Shown: positions 1 through 6,506, counted from the first letter of the stretch. The stretch: 15,106 bases of DNA from Methylocystaceae bacterium (GCA_003105285.1 PQAN01000116.1:1-15106); one strand, 5' to 3'. Numbers and translations are program-made. Notes: a model not told the origin generated them from the letters alone.

Positions 1-846
1 GCGCGCTCGGGCGGCGAGCGCATGGCGGAGCTGCAGGGCGGCCCCAGCGCGCAAACGACATCGGACGAATCGCCGCGCCGGCGACGCATCGCCGATTATG
101 CGCCGGACACATTCGCGCGCGTCGAAGGCGAGATCGTCGCCAATATGGAGCGCTGGCGCTGGATGCCGCGCGAATTGAGCGCCACGCGGATCGAAGTGAA
201 CATTCCCGACTTCGAGCTCACGCTGGTGCGCGACGGCCAGCCCGCCTACCGCTCGCGCGTCATCGTCGGCAAGGCCACGACGCCGACGCCGATCTTCTCC
301 AACGCCATGCGGTTCATCACCGTCAATCCCTATTGGAATGTTCCGCCCTCGATATTGAAGAACGAAATGCTGGGACGCCACGGCGGCGATCTCTCCTATC
401 TCGCCCAGCGCGGTTTCGACGTATCCTATAGCAACGGCCGCCCCTTCGTGCGTCAGCGGCCCGGCGAGCGCAATGCGCTCGGACGCATCAAATTCATCTT
501 CCCGAACCAATATTCGGTCTATATGCACGACACCCCGACGCGAAACCTGTTCGCGCAATCGAAGCGCGCCTTCAGCCACGGCTGCATGCGCGTCGACCAG
601 CCGTTCCGCCTCGCGGAGGCCGTGCTCGGCCCCGAGAGCGGCTGGACCGAGGAGCATGTGCGAGCGCTGATCGGCCGTTCGGAGCGCACGATCGATCTCG
701 CCGAGCCGCTTCCCGTGCATATCGAATATTTCACGGCCTTCGTCGACGAGAACGGCGCTCTGCAATTGCGGGACGATATCTACGGCCATTCGGCGAAGGT
801 GAGAACCGCGCTGGGATCGACGGCGGCGCGAACGATCGCTCGATGA
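1..846 (+). CDS. L,D-transpeptidase, YcbB/YkuD type (5' end outside window)
   Basis: This enzyme family forms 3-3 cross-links in peptidoglycan (or links lipoproteins to it) in the periplasm, using a catalytic cysteine. The reading frame is open to the window edge, and the first ATG at 22 has no clear ribosome binding site. Numbered from that ATG, the segment NMERWRWMPREL (41-52) is the typical lead-in to the catalytic domain of YcbB-like proteins. It is followed by IVGKATTPTPIF (81-92), NPYWNVPPSI (102-111) and the active-site motif SHGCMRV (185-191) with Cys188 and His186. YcbB-type proteins usually have several hundred residues, with a peptidoglycan-binding region ahead of the catalytic domain, so the N-terminal part, including any signal peptide, should lie upstream of position 1. 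The gene converges on the DUF2852 gene. The family call is firm; the exact substrate is not visible. Confidence 0.92.
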   Translation, partial: ARSGGERMAELQGGPSAQTTSDESPRRRRIADYAPDTFARVEGEIVANMERWRWMPRELSATRIEVNIPDFELTLVRDGQPAYRSRVIVGKATTPTPIFSNAMRFITVNPYWNVPPSILKNEMLGRHGGDLSYLAQRGFDVSYSNGRPFVRQRPGERNALGRIKFIFPNQYSVYMHDTPTRNLFAQSKRAFSHGCMRVDQPFRLAEAVLGPESGWTEEHVRALIGRSERTIDLAEPLPVHIEYFTAFVDENGALQLRDDIYGHSAKVRTALGSTAARTIAR

Positions 847-860
847 GAGCCGCGCATCGG

Positions 861-901
861 CAAAGAAAAAGCGCCGCGACCCGTTTGAGGATCGCGGCGC
901 T
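861..901 (-). terminator. Intrinsic terminator of the DUF2852 gene
   Basis: A perfect 10-bp stem (870-879 pairing with 892-901, arm AGCGCCGCGA) has a 12-nt loop. Read on the minus strand it is followed at once by TTTTTCTTTG (870-861). It lies just beyond the DUF2852 stop. On the plus strand there is no T-run, so it mainly serves the minus-strand gene. Confidence 0.85.
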
Positions 902-916
902 CCGATCGCGCTTTCG

Positions 917-1441
917 TCAGTTCGTGGGCTGTTGGCCGCCGCCGGCGTTGCGGCGCGCCTGCATGAAGGATTCGAACTCCTCGCGATCCTTGGCGCGGCG
1001 CAGCTTTTCGATATGTTCGGCGAATTCGCGCTCGGCCTCGGCGAGTCTGCGGCGCTCCTCCTCGAGCCGCGCCAGCTCGCTCTCGCGCCAGTCGTCGAAG
1101 GCGACATTGCCGGACGAGCGCATGAAGCCCGGGCCGCGCCAGCCGCCGGTCGGCTTACGATCGCCGCCGGCGCCGGTCGCCTCGTTCCAGCGGGCCTGCA
1201 GATCGGCGGCGCGCTCCTGCGCGAAGGCGAAGATGTCGCCCTCATAGCCATGCTTGCGCTGCCAGATCTTGAAGAAGACGATGGCGAGGCCGATCGGCCA
1301 GAAGACGATGAAGCCGAGGATCATGGCGACGATCTCGAGCGGCTTCCAGTGACCGCGTCCGCAATCGCCATAATTGCCCCGCGGGCCGAAGCCCATGCCG
1401 CCAGACGACGGGCCCATGCGGAAATCTCGATGACAGCTCAT
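917..1441 (-). CDS. DUF2852 family membrane protein
   Basis: This 174-residue protein belongs to a family of unknown function found in alphaproteobacteria. A Gly/Met-rich N-terminus with two cysteines (3 and 27) is followed by one strongly hydrophobic membrane segment (about 35-57, rich in I, F, W). A linker leads to the family's signature region SSGNVAFDDWRE (109-120) and a charged helix, probably a coiled coil (about 118-160), with RRAKDREEFESFM near its end. I chose the ATG at 1441 because a GGAG lies 8 bases ahead of it. The in-frame ATGs farther up (1537, 1531) fall inside the promoter called at 1523-1551. The gene has its own promoter and terminator and looks monocistronic. No function can be inferred beyond a membrane-anchored helical protein. 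Confidence 0.85.
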   Translation of the reverse strand: MSCHRDFRMGPSSGGMGFGPRGNYGDCGRGHWKPLEIVAMILGFIVFWPIGLAIVFFKIWQRKHGYEGDIFAFAQERAADLQARWNEATGAGGDRKPTGGWRGPGFMRSSGNVAFDDWRESELARLEEERRRLAEAEREFAEHIEKLRRAKDREEFESFMQARRNAGGGQQPTN

Positions 1442-1517
1442 AACGAACGCTCCGGTTCCTTGCCTCTGCCCCCGCCGCCGCTCGAGCGGACATCCCTTCG
1501 ACGCCGCGGCCGGGTCG

Positions 1518-1538
1518 AATGTTATATACATTAACATT
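1518..1538. promoter_or_regulatory. 21-bp palindrome over the DUF2852 -10 box (operator candidate)
   Basis: Perfect 7-bp arms AATGTTA (1518-1524) and TAACATT (1532-1538) flank a 7-bp AT-rich spacer. The dyad covers the -10 box of the DUF2852 promoter, where a bound repressor would block transcription. The TetR-type regulator encoded just upstream on the same strand is a possible binder, but nothing in the sequence proves it. Confidence 0.45.
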
Positions 1539-1551
1539 GCCGTTTCGCCAA
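1523..1551 (-). promoter_or_regulatory. Promoter of the DUF2852 gene (sigma-70 type)
   Basis: On the minus strand there is a -35 box TTGGCG (1551-1546), a 17-bp spacer and a -10 box TATATA (1528-1523), each matching consensus at four of six bases. Transcription would begin near 1516, giving a leader of about 75 nt before the ATG at 1441. This local AT-rich patch stands out in GC-rich DNA. Confidence 0.6.
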
Positions 1552-1614
1552 GGGGGCGACGAGCGAATGGCGAGTAACGAGCGGTCGGGCGCTCTCACGC
1601 GATCGGGTGAAGCA

Positions 1615-1653
1615 TCCTTCGTCCCGAGGAGGTCCCGTAGGGATCTCGAAGGA
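1615..1653. repeat. Imperfect inverted repeat, dispersed-repeat-like
   Basis: Arms TCCTTCG (1615-1621) and CGAAGGA (1647-1653) enclose further pairing TCCC/GGGA (1622-1625 with 1640-1643). The ATCCTTCG...CGAAGGA layout resembles short dispersed intergenic repeats I know from rhizobial and related genomes. One copy cannot prove a family. Confidence 0.45.
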
Positions 1654-1699
1654 CGAGGAAAACCTTCATTCTCGCCGTCTGCACCTCGCCCTCGCGCTT

Positions 1700-1721
1700 T
1701 TAAAACGGCTCCTGCGGAGCC
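1700..1721 (-). terminator. Probable terminator of the tetR-type gene
   Basis: A perfect 6-bp GC-rich stem GGCTCC/GGAGCC (1707-1712 with 1716-1721) has a 3-nt loop. On the minus strand it is followed by G and then TTTTAAAA. It lies about 80 bases after the stop of the TetR-type gene. The T-run is short, so efficiency is uncertain. Confidence 0.55.
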
Positions 1722-1802
1722 TCCTCGGCATGCCGCGACGAGCCGGTCTACGAAGCGCTGAAGGCGCGCTCGGCCGGCCTCGCGTGGCAAGGGGGAGACC
1801 CA

Positions 1803-2423
1803 TCAACCGCGCGCCGTCTCTGCGCGCCGGATGGCCGATTCCATCAGATTGCGGATCGCGCCGTCGAGCACGTGCGCCGGATCGAGGTCCTTGGCGGCGT
1901 CGAGATGGCCCGAAATCGACAGCATGGCGACGCCATGCGCCAGCGCCCACACCTGCAGCGCGAGCTTGCGCGCGCCCTGCGCCGGCGCGCCGCGCTGCTG
2001 CAGAAAGGCGACGACGGAGCGCCACAAGATTTCGAGCGCGTGATCGGCCGCCGCCGCCGAAGCCGGCGCCGACAGAGTCGCGACCGAACCGAACATGGCG
2101 CTGTAGAGGCCCGGCTCGTCGCGGGCGAAAGCGAGATAGCCGGCGCACATGCGCCACATGGCCGTCGAGGCGTCTGGCCGGCCCTCGTCCCAGGCTTTTT
2201 CGATCCGCTCGCCGAAGGACAGGAAGCCGCGCCGCGCCACTTCGTTCAGCAGATCGTCCCGGCTCGCGAAGTGACGATAAGGCGCCGCCGCCGTCACGCC
2301 GACGCGCTTCGCGGCTTCGCTCAGGCTCAAACTGGCGGGGCCGCCCTCGGCGAGCAGCTCGAGCGCCGCGTCGACCAGCGCCTCTTTCAAGGCGCCGTGG
2401 TGATATTTTCGCTTGATGGTCAT
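1803..2423 (-). CDS. TetR/AcrR family transcriptional regulator (WHG C-terminal domain)
   Basis: This 206-residue protein is a one-component DNA-binding repressor by family. The N-terminal helix-turn-helix spans about 12-57, with LSLSEAAKRVGVTAAAPYRHF (32-52) as recognition region; the YRHF ending is the classic TetR signature. The ligand-binding half contains WALAHG (159-164), typical of the TetR_C_33 (WHG) group. I place the start at the ATG at 2423, which begins MTIKRKYHHG, a usual TetR opening. The longer frame back to 2567 adds residues that do not look like the family. No good ribosome binding site precedes 2423, so the start is probable, not certain. The ligand and target genes are unknown. 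The nearest candidates are the 27-residue peptide gene (divergent) and the DUF2852 gene downstream. Confidence 0.85.
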   Translation of the reverse strand: MTIKRKYHHGALKEALVDAALELLAEGGPASLSLSEAAKRVGVTAAAPYRHFASRDDLLNEVARRGFLSFGERIEKAWDEGRPDASTAMWRMCAGYLAFARDEPGLYSAMFGSVATLSAPASAAAADHALEILWRSVVAFLQQRGAPAQGARKLALQVWALAHGVAMLSISGHLDAAKDLDPAHVLDGAIRNLMESAIRRAETARG

Positions 2424-2562
2424 GCGATCATGCGGCGGTCGAGCGTGAGCAAGGCGATCGGCCCAGCCGTTACACAATATCGCCGCAATTGAAAGATGTG
2501 CTGCAAAGGATGCGGGCAAGCCGGGGCGCTGACCAATTCCAGGGCGTCGGCCTCGAGCGCGC

Positions 2563-2582
2563 GGCAAGGCGCCCGCCTTGCC
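2563..2582. repeat. Perfect short hairpin in tetR/small-gene intergenic region
   Basis: Arms GGCAAGGC (2563-2570) and GCCTTGCC (2575-2582) are perfectly complementary with a 4-nt loop GCCC. There is no T-run on either side, so it is not an ordinary terminator. It lies between the divergent TetR-type gene and the 27-residue peptide gene and could act in the leader of the TetR transcript or as an operator. Confidence 0.5.
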
Positions 2583-2607
2583 TCCATAGTCGCGTCACAT
2601 GTTATCG
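2578..2607 (+). promoter_or_regulatory. Possible promoter for the 27-residue membrane peptide
   Basis: A -35-like TTGCCT (2578-2583) is separated by 18 bp from a -10-like TTATCG (2602-2607). The match is weak, and the -35 overlaps the right arm of the hairpin at 2563-2582. It is placed sensibly about 40 bases ahead of the small gene. Confidence 0.3.
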
Positions 2608-2644
2608 GATCGACCGACGACACAGTAAACAAGGAGTTTCGTCG

Positions 2645-2728
2645 ATGGCCAAGACCCAGATGCTCGACCTCCTCGCCGTTTGCGCCGCCTTTGCCTTCAC
2701 CAGCGCCCTGGTCATCGGCATTTGGTGA
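2645..2728 (+). CDS. 27-residue single-span membrane peptide
   Basis: The frame runs ATG to TGA and encodes a short polar start (MAKTQ) followed by one hydrophobic stretch of about 20 residues ending LVIGIW, long enough to cross the membrane once. A strong ribosome binding site AAGGAG ends 9 bases before the ATG, the best in this neighbourhood. Similar very short peptides with an AVCAAFAF-like core occur in Rhizobiales genomes as I recall, but I cannot name a function. It is read opposite to both neighbours, and a divergent TetR-type regulator lies upstream. Such peptides often modulate a larger membrane complex; that is inference only. Confidence 0.7.
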   Translation: MAKTQMLDLLAVCAAFAFTSALVIGIW

Positions 2729-2750
2729 ATGGGCTGCGAGAGCGAGCCCG

Positions 2751-3497
2751 CTAGCCGGCGAGCTTGGCGAGCAGCGCGTCGGAGACCTCGAAATTGGCGT
2801 AGACGTTCTGCACGTCGTCATTGTCCTCGAGCGTTCCGACCAGCTTGAGGATTTTCTCGCCGGCCTCGTCGTCGACCTGAATGCTGTTCTGCGGACGCCA
2901 GATGAGCGCCGCTTTCTTCGGCTCGCCGAACTTGCTCTCCAGCGTCTTGGCGACGTCGCGCAGACCTTCCACCGAAGTGACGATCTCATGCGCCTCCTCG
3001 GTCGCCGAAACGTCGTCGGCGCCGGCCTCGATCGCCGCTTCGATCATCGCGTCCTCGGAGGCCGCCTTGCGGTCGAATTCGATGAGGCCCACCCGGTCGA
3101 ACATGAAGGAGACCGCGCCCGTTTCGGCGAGCGACCCGCCCGCCTTGGTGAAATAGGAGCGAATTTCGCCGGCGGTGCGGTTGCGGTTGTCGGTCAGCGC
3201 CTCGATGATGACGGCGACGCCGCCCGGCGCATAGCCCTCGTAGCGCACCTCGTCGTAATTCTCGGCGTCCGCGCCGGAGGCCTTCTTGATGGCGCGCTCG
3301 ATATTGTCCTTGGGCATGTTCTCGGCGCGCGCCGCGAGCACGGCGGCGCGCAGCCGGGCGTTCATATTGGGGTCTGGCAGGCCCATTTTCGCCGCCACGG
3401 TGATTTCGCGGGCGAGCTTCGAGAAGAGCTTGGAGCGGATCGCATCCTGCTTGCCCTTCTTGTGCATGATGTTCTTGAACTGACTATGCCCTGCCAT
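2751..3497 (-). CDS. yebC: YebC/PmpR family protein (TACO1 homologue)
   Basis: This 248-residue protein has the full usual length of the family. The start MAGHSQFKNIMHKKGKQD is the near-invariant opening, followed by KLFSKLAREITVAAK (23-37), PKDNIERAIKKA (62-73) and YEGYAPGGVAVIIEALTDNRNRT (86-108). The family is described as a DNA-binding transcriptional regulator in some bacteria; more recent work links homologues to translation of proline-rich stretches and, in mitochondria, of COX1. In many alphaproteobacteria yebC precedes ruvCAB, but here the downstream neighbour is the small peptide gene, on the other strand. A moderate AGGG site lies 8 bases before the ATG. Confidence 0.96.
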   Translation of the reverse strand: MAGHSQFKNIMHKKGKQDAIRSKLFSKLAREITVAAKMGLPDPNMNARLRAAVLAARAENMPKDNIERAIKKASGADAENYDEVRYEGYAPGGVAVIIEALTDNRNRTAGEIRSYFTKAGGSLAETGAVSFMFDRVGLIEFDRKAASEDAMIEAAIEAGADDVSATEEAHEIVTSVEGLRDVAKTLESKFGEPKKAALIWRPQNSIQVDDEAGEKILKLVGTLEDNDDVQNVYANFEVSDALLAKLAG

Positions 3498-3556
3498 TGT
3501 TCGCCCTGTCGTCTCGTCTTCCTCTCACGCGCGCGAGGGCGCGTTGTCCGCCGGCT

Positions 3557-3585
3557 GATATACGCCGGCCGATTTCGGAAATAAA
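3557..3585 (-). promoter_or_regulatory. Probable yebC promoter
   Basis: On the minus strand there is TTTATT (3585-3580), a 17-bp spacer and TATATC (3562-3557). Start would be near 3550, about 50 nt ahead of the ATG. A direct repeat CGCCGGC(T/C)GAT at 3549-3559 and 3563-3573 surrounds the -10 box and could be a regulator site. Confidence 0.4.
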
Positions 3586-3700
3586 GGAAGCCCGTCACAG
3601 GCTCTCGCCGCGAGGCGATTTCGCTCCTCGCTCCGAGGCGGGCAGGAGCGCCGGTCTGGGGCGCGGACGCCGACCACGCAAGATTATGTCGAGTTTACGT

Positions 3701-3735
3701 GAGCTTATCGGATCTCGATCATATACGATGAGCTC
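3701..3735. repeat. Inverted repeat upstream of the LOG-family gene
   Basis: Arms GAGCTTATCG (3701-3710) and CGATGAGCTC (3726-3735) pair at nine of ten positions, the tenth being a G-T wobble, across a 15-bp AT-containing spacer. It sits 67 bases ahead of the LOG-family start and may be an operator or a leader hairpin. Confidence 0.4.
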
Positions 3736-3802
3736 GTTACGGTTCTACCGACGCAGGCTTCGCCTTCGGCTTGCGAACAGGCGTCGTCGAGGGAGAAAGG
3801 CC

Positions 3803-4768
3803 ATGAGTTCGAGCGAGCGACCGGCCGACGGATCGGAAAGCCGCGTGCCGCGCCCCCCGCACCCGCAAGAGCGGCGCGAGCCCCTGCCCGGCCATTTGCC
3901 GAAGCCCAATCACGAAGACCCGGGCGCCGCGGAGCGCGTCGAGGCCATTCTGGCGAGCCCGTCCTATCGCCAGGCGGACGGCGATCTCGATTTTCTCGCC
4001 GGCTATGAGACGCGCGGCGTGCGGCTGCAGATCGACTATCTGAAGCCCGAACTGCATATGGCGAAGCATGGGGTCGTCGACACCGTCGTCGTGTTCGGCT
4101 CGACCCGCATCGTCGAGCCCGCCTCCGCCCGCAGCCGGCTGGAAAAGGCCCGTAAGGACTTCGCCCGCGAACAGAGCGCCGCGGCGCGGGAAAAACTGGC
4201 GATTGCCGAGCGAATATTGGAGAAATCGCATTATTACGAAGTGGCGCGCGAGTTCGGCGCGCTGGTCGGCGCCGCCGGCGACCGGCCGGAAGGGCAGCGG
4301 CTGGCGATCGTCACCGGCGGCGGTCCGGGGATCATGGAGGCCGCCAATCGCGGGGCTTTCGACGTCGGCGCGCAGAGCGTCGGCCTCAACATCACGCTGC
4401 CGCGCGAGCAGTTTCCCAACCCTTATGTGACGCCGGATCTGTGCTTCAGCTTTCACTATTTCGCCCTGCGCAAGCTGCACTTCCTGCTGCGCGCGCGGGC
4501 GCTCGTGGCCTTTCCGGGCGGCTATGGCACGTTCGACGAATTGTTCGAGACATTGACGCTCGTGCAGACGCGCAAAATCGCGCCCTTGCCGATCGTCCTC
4601 GTCGGCGAATCCTATTGGCGACGGGCCTTCGACGTCGATTTCCTCGTCGACGAAGGCGTCATCGCGGCGGAAGATCGGGAACTGTTCTGGTACGCCGAAA
4701 CGGCCGAACAGATCTGGCGCGATATTCGATGTTGGCACGAGCGCGCCGGAAAGCCTCTGGCTCCATGA
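3803..4768 (+). CDS. LOG family (TIGR00730-type) nucleotide-binding protein
   Basis: This 321-residue protein has the Rossmann-like fold once labelled lysine decarboxylase. Characterised members release free bases from nucleoside 5'-monophosphates, as in cytokinin activation by plant LOG enzymes. Visible motifs are VVVFGSTR (96-102), GGGPGIMEAANRGA (172-185), LRKLHFLLRARALVAFPGGYGTFDELFE (222-249) with the signature PGGYGTFDE at 238-246, and QTRKIAPLPIVL. The first 35 residues are Pro/Arg-rich and probably disordered. The ATG at 3803 is preceded by GGAG with 7-base spacing. It is the longer form of the family; true activity (phosphoribohydrolase on AMP or another nucleotide) cannot be read from sequence. 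It converges on the DAHP synthase gene. Confidence 0.9.
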   Translation: MSSSERPADGSESRVPRPPHPQERREPLPGHLPKPNHEDPGAAERVEAILASPSYRQADGDLDFLAGYETRGVRLQIDYLKPELHMAKHGVVDTVVVFGSTRIVEPASARSRLEKARKDFAREQSAAAREKLAIAERILEKSHYYEVAREFGALVGAAGDRPEGQRLAIVTGGGPGIMEAANRGAFDVGAQSVGLNITLPREQFPNPYVTPDLCFSFHYFALRKLHFLLRARALVAFPGGYGTFDELFETLTLVQTRKIAPLPIVLVGESYWRRAFDVDFLVDEGVIAAEDRELFWYAETAEQIWRDIRCWHERAGKPLAP

Positions 4769-4771
4769 GCA

Positions 4772-4818
4772 CGGCCGCTCGCGGCGGGAGCCTTCGCTTT
4801 GCCGCCGCGAGTCGGCCG
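4772..4818. terminator. Large hairpin between convergent genes (probable bidirectional terminator)
   Basis: Left arm 4772-4787 (starts CGGCCGCTCGCGG) pairs with right arm 4802-4818 across a 14-nt loop, with a single unpaired base. It fills the 55-bp gap between the LOG stop and the DAHP synthase stop. No T-tract follows on either strand, so it may halt polymerase by its strength, or protect 3' ends. Confidence 0.5.
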
Positions 4819-4823
4819 ACCGT

Positions 4824-6287
4824 TCAGGCGAGCGGCGCGTCCCGCGGGAACCTTGTCGGAGCCGGAACGAGACGGCGCGCCGCCCTCGCGCCGACGCCGG
4901 CGAACGCCGGTCGCAGCGACGCGCCGCGATCCCGCCCTTCGCGGGGAAGGCGTTCGGCCTCGAGCAGTTCGGCCACGACGAACGCCACCTCGATCGCCTG
5001 TTCGGCATTGAGGCGCGGATCGCAATAGGTGTGATAGCGATCGCGCAGATCGTGCTCGGAGATGGCGCGGGCGCCGCCCATGCATTCTGTCACATCCTTG
5101 CCTGTCATCTCCAGGTGAATGCCGCCGGCATAGGTCCCCTCCGCCTGATGCACGGCGAAGAAGGAGCGGATTTCCGACACGATGCGGTCGAACGGCCGCG
5201 TCTTGAATCCGCCGGCGTTGATCGTATTGCCGTGCATCGGATCGCAGGACCAGACGACATTGCGCCCCTCGCGCGTTACGGCGCGCACGAGATAAGGCAG
5301 CGCGTCTGCGACCTTGTCCGCGCCGAAGCGGCAGATGAGGGTGAGGCGCCCCGGCTCGTTCTTTGGATCGAGCGTGTCGATCAGCCTCAGCAAGCCGTCC
5401 GGCCTCAGGCTCGGGCCGCATTTGAGTCCGATCGGATTGTTCAAGCCGCGCAGGAACTCCACATGCGCCCCGTCCTGCTGGCGGGTCCGGTCTCCGACCC
5501 ACAGCATATGGCCGGAGGTCCCAAAATATTCGCCCGTCGCCGAGTCGATGCGCGTGAGAGCCTGCTCATAGCCGAGCAGCAGCGCCTCGTGCGAGGTGTA
5601 GAACGTCGTCTGTCGCAGTTCCGGGTGGTGCTCGGGGTCCAAGCCGATCGCGCGCATGAATCCGAGCGTCTCGGTGATGTAGTCGGCAAGCTTCTCGTAA
5701 CGTTCCGATTGCGGACTGTTCTTGACGAAGCCGAGCATCCAGCGATGCGCATTTTCGAGATTCGCGAAGCCGCCGGCCGCAAAGGCGCGGATGAGATTGA
5801 GAGTCGCTGCGGATTGGCGGTAGGCCAGAAGCTGGCGTTGCGGATCCGGCTCGCGCGCCGCCGCCGTGAGCTCGATGTCGTTGATGATGTCGCCGCGATA
5901 ACTCGGCAGTTCGCCGTCCCCCGTGCTCTCGGTGGGGGACGAACGCGGCTTCGCAAATTGCCCGCCAATGCGGCCGACCTTCACGACGGGCGAGGCCGCC
6001 GCAAAGGTCAGGACCACCGCCATCTGTAGAAAAACACGAAAGAAGTCACGAATATTGTCGGCCGAATGTTCGACGAAGCTCTCCGCGCAATCGCCGCCCT
6101 GCAGCAGGAAGGCGCGTCCGGCCGCGACCTCCGCGAGGGCGCGTTTCAAATTGCGCGCTTCTTCGGCGACGATGAGTGGCGGGAATCCGGCGAGCTGACG
6201 CTCCACATCGGCGAGCGCCGCCGGCTGAGTATAGATCGGCATCTGCTCGATCGGCTTGCTTCTCCAACTGCCCGAGGACCAACGCAT
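4824..6287 (-). CDS. aroG: Class II 3-deoxy-D-arabino-heptulosonate 7-phosphate (DAHP) synthase
   Basis: It condenses phosphoenolpyruvate and erythrose 4-phosphate, the first step of the shikimate pathway to aromatic amino acids, in the cytosol. The 487-residue product aligns throughout with plant/actinobacterial-type enzymes. Expected metal ligands are all present: Cys67 (QGGDCAES), His352 (DPMHGN), Glu393 (HLEMTG) and Asp423 (CDPRLN), with spacing matching the mycobacterial enzyme. Other marks are KVGRIGGQFAKPRSSPTE (103-120), SGHMLWVGDRTRQ (258-270) and GLKCGPSL (287-294). The ATG at 6287 follows GGGAG with ideal spacing; the frame is open back to 6464, but that part is not family-like. 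The last 35-40 residues are a Pro/Arg/Ala-rich tail beyond the usual end. The letter of the symbol varies between organisms. Confidence 0.97.
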   Translation of the reverse strand: MRWSSGSWRSKPIEQMPIYTQPAALADVERQLAGFPPLIVAEEARNLKRALAEVAAGRAFLLQGGDCAESFVEHSADNIRDFFRVFLQMAVVLTFAAASPVVKVGRIGGQFAKPRSSPTESTGDGELPSYRGDIINDIELTAAAREPDPQRQLLAYRQSAATLNLIRAFAAGGFANLENAHRWMLGFVKNSPQSERYEKLADYITETLGFMRAIGLDPEHHPELRQTTFYTSHEALLLGYEQALTRIDSATGEYFGTSGHMLWVGDRTRQQDGAHVEFLRGLNNPIGLKCGPSLRPDGLLRLIDTLDPKNEPGRLTLICRFGADKVADALPYLVRAVTREGRNVVWSCDPMHGNTINAGGFKTRPFDRIVSEIRSFFAVHQAEGTYAGGIHLEMTGKDVTECMGGARAISEHDLRDRYHTYCDPRLNAEQAIEVAFVVAELLEAERLPREGRDRGASLRPAFAGVGARAARRLVPAPTRFPRDAPLA

Positions 6288-6484
6288 CTTTTTCTCCCGA
6301 CGTCTCGATGTCGGCCTCGCCCCTGCAAGACGCGATCGCCCGGGCTGCCCCGTGCGATCGCGGCTCGCGACGATCATCGAAGGGATTGACCATGCCGGTC
6401 GCCGTCGAATTCGGCGTTCCGCTCCGGTCCTATGCTCGAGGGTGAAATAATCCCATCCGATCAAATTCAGGCGACGAAGCTTTC

Positions 6485-6504
6485 AAAAAAATATTCACGA
6501 AATA
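6485..6504 (-). terminator. Weak AT-rich terminator after the SHMT-like gene
   Basis: Directly after the SHMT-like stop the minus strand reads a 5-bp AU-rich stem (TATTT/GAATA, loop CGT) followed by a run of seven T. The stem is weak, but position and T-run fit an intrinsic terminator. Confidence 0.35.
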
Positions 6505-6506
6505 CT

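Larger units (their letters stand above)
1442..1802. other. Gene-free stretch between DUF2852 gene and tetR-type gene
   Basis: I see no convincing gene here. The stretch holds the DUF2852 promoter with an overlapping palindrome, a dispersed-repeat-like inverted repeat at 1615-1653, and a hairpin that can end the tetR-type transcript. A plus-strand frame at 1519-1761 is open, but it is Arg/Pro/Ser-rich, low in hydrophobic residues and runs through the repeat. Confidence 0.7.
3498..3802. other. Divergent intergenic region, yebC / LOG gene
   Basis: I see no gene here. It holds a probable yebC promoter with a direct repeat around it and an inverted repeat at 3701-3735 on the LOG-gene side. In the LOG frame the DNA is open back to 3497, but the encoded residues are not family-like and the good ribosome binding site is at 3792. 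Confidence 0.6.

Noticed and set aside
1519..1761. Plus-strand 80-codon frame in the DUF2852/tetR gap
   Set aside because: Runs through a promoter, an inverted repeat and a terminator-like hairpin, and has basic low-complexity composition.
2731..2749. Hairpin GGGCT/AGCCC after the small peptide gene as a terminator
   Set aside because: Short 5-bp stem, asymmetric inner pairing and no T-run on either strand.
2496..3584. Plus-strand open frame of about 360 codons
   Set aside because: Antisense of yebC and its flanks; the residues mirror yebC codons and show no family motif.
5031..6029. Plus-strand open frame of about 330 codons
   Set aside because: Antisense shadow of the DAHP synthase gene, whose metal-ligand motifs are all in place on the other strand.
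6288..6506. Possible aromatic-residue leader peptide or attenuator ahead of DAHP synthase (an in-frame start at 6464 gives W, Y and F early)
   Set aside because: The frame continues into the enzyme without a stop, and I see no competing hairpins with a T-run, so attenuation is not supported.
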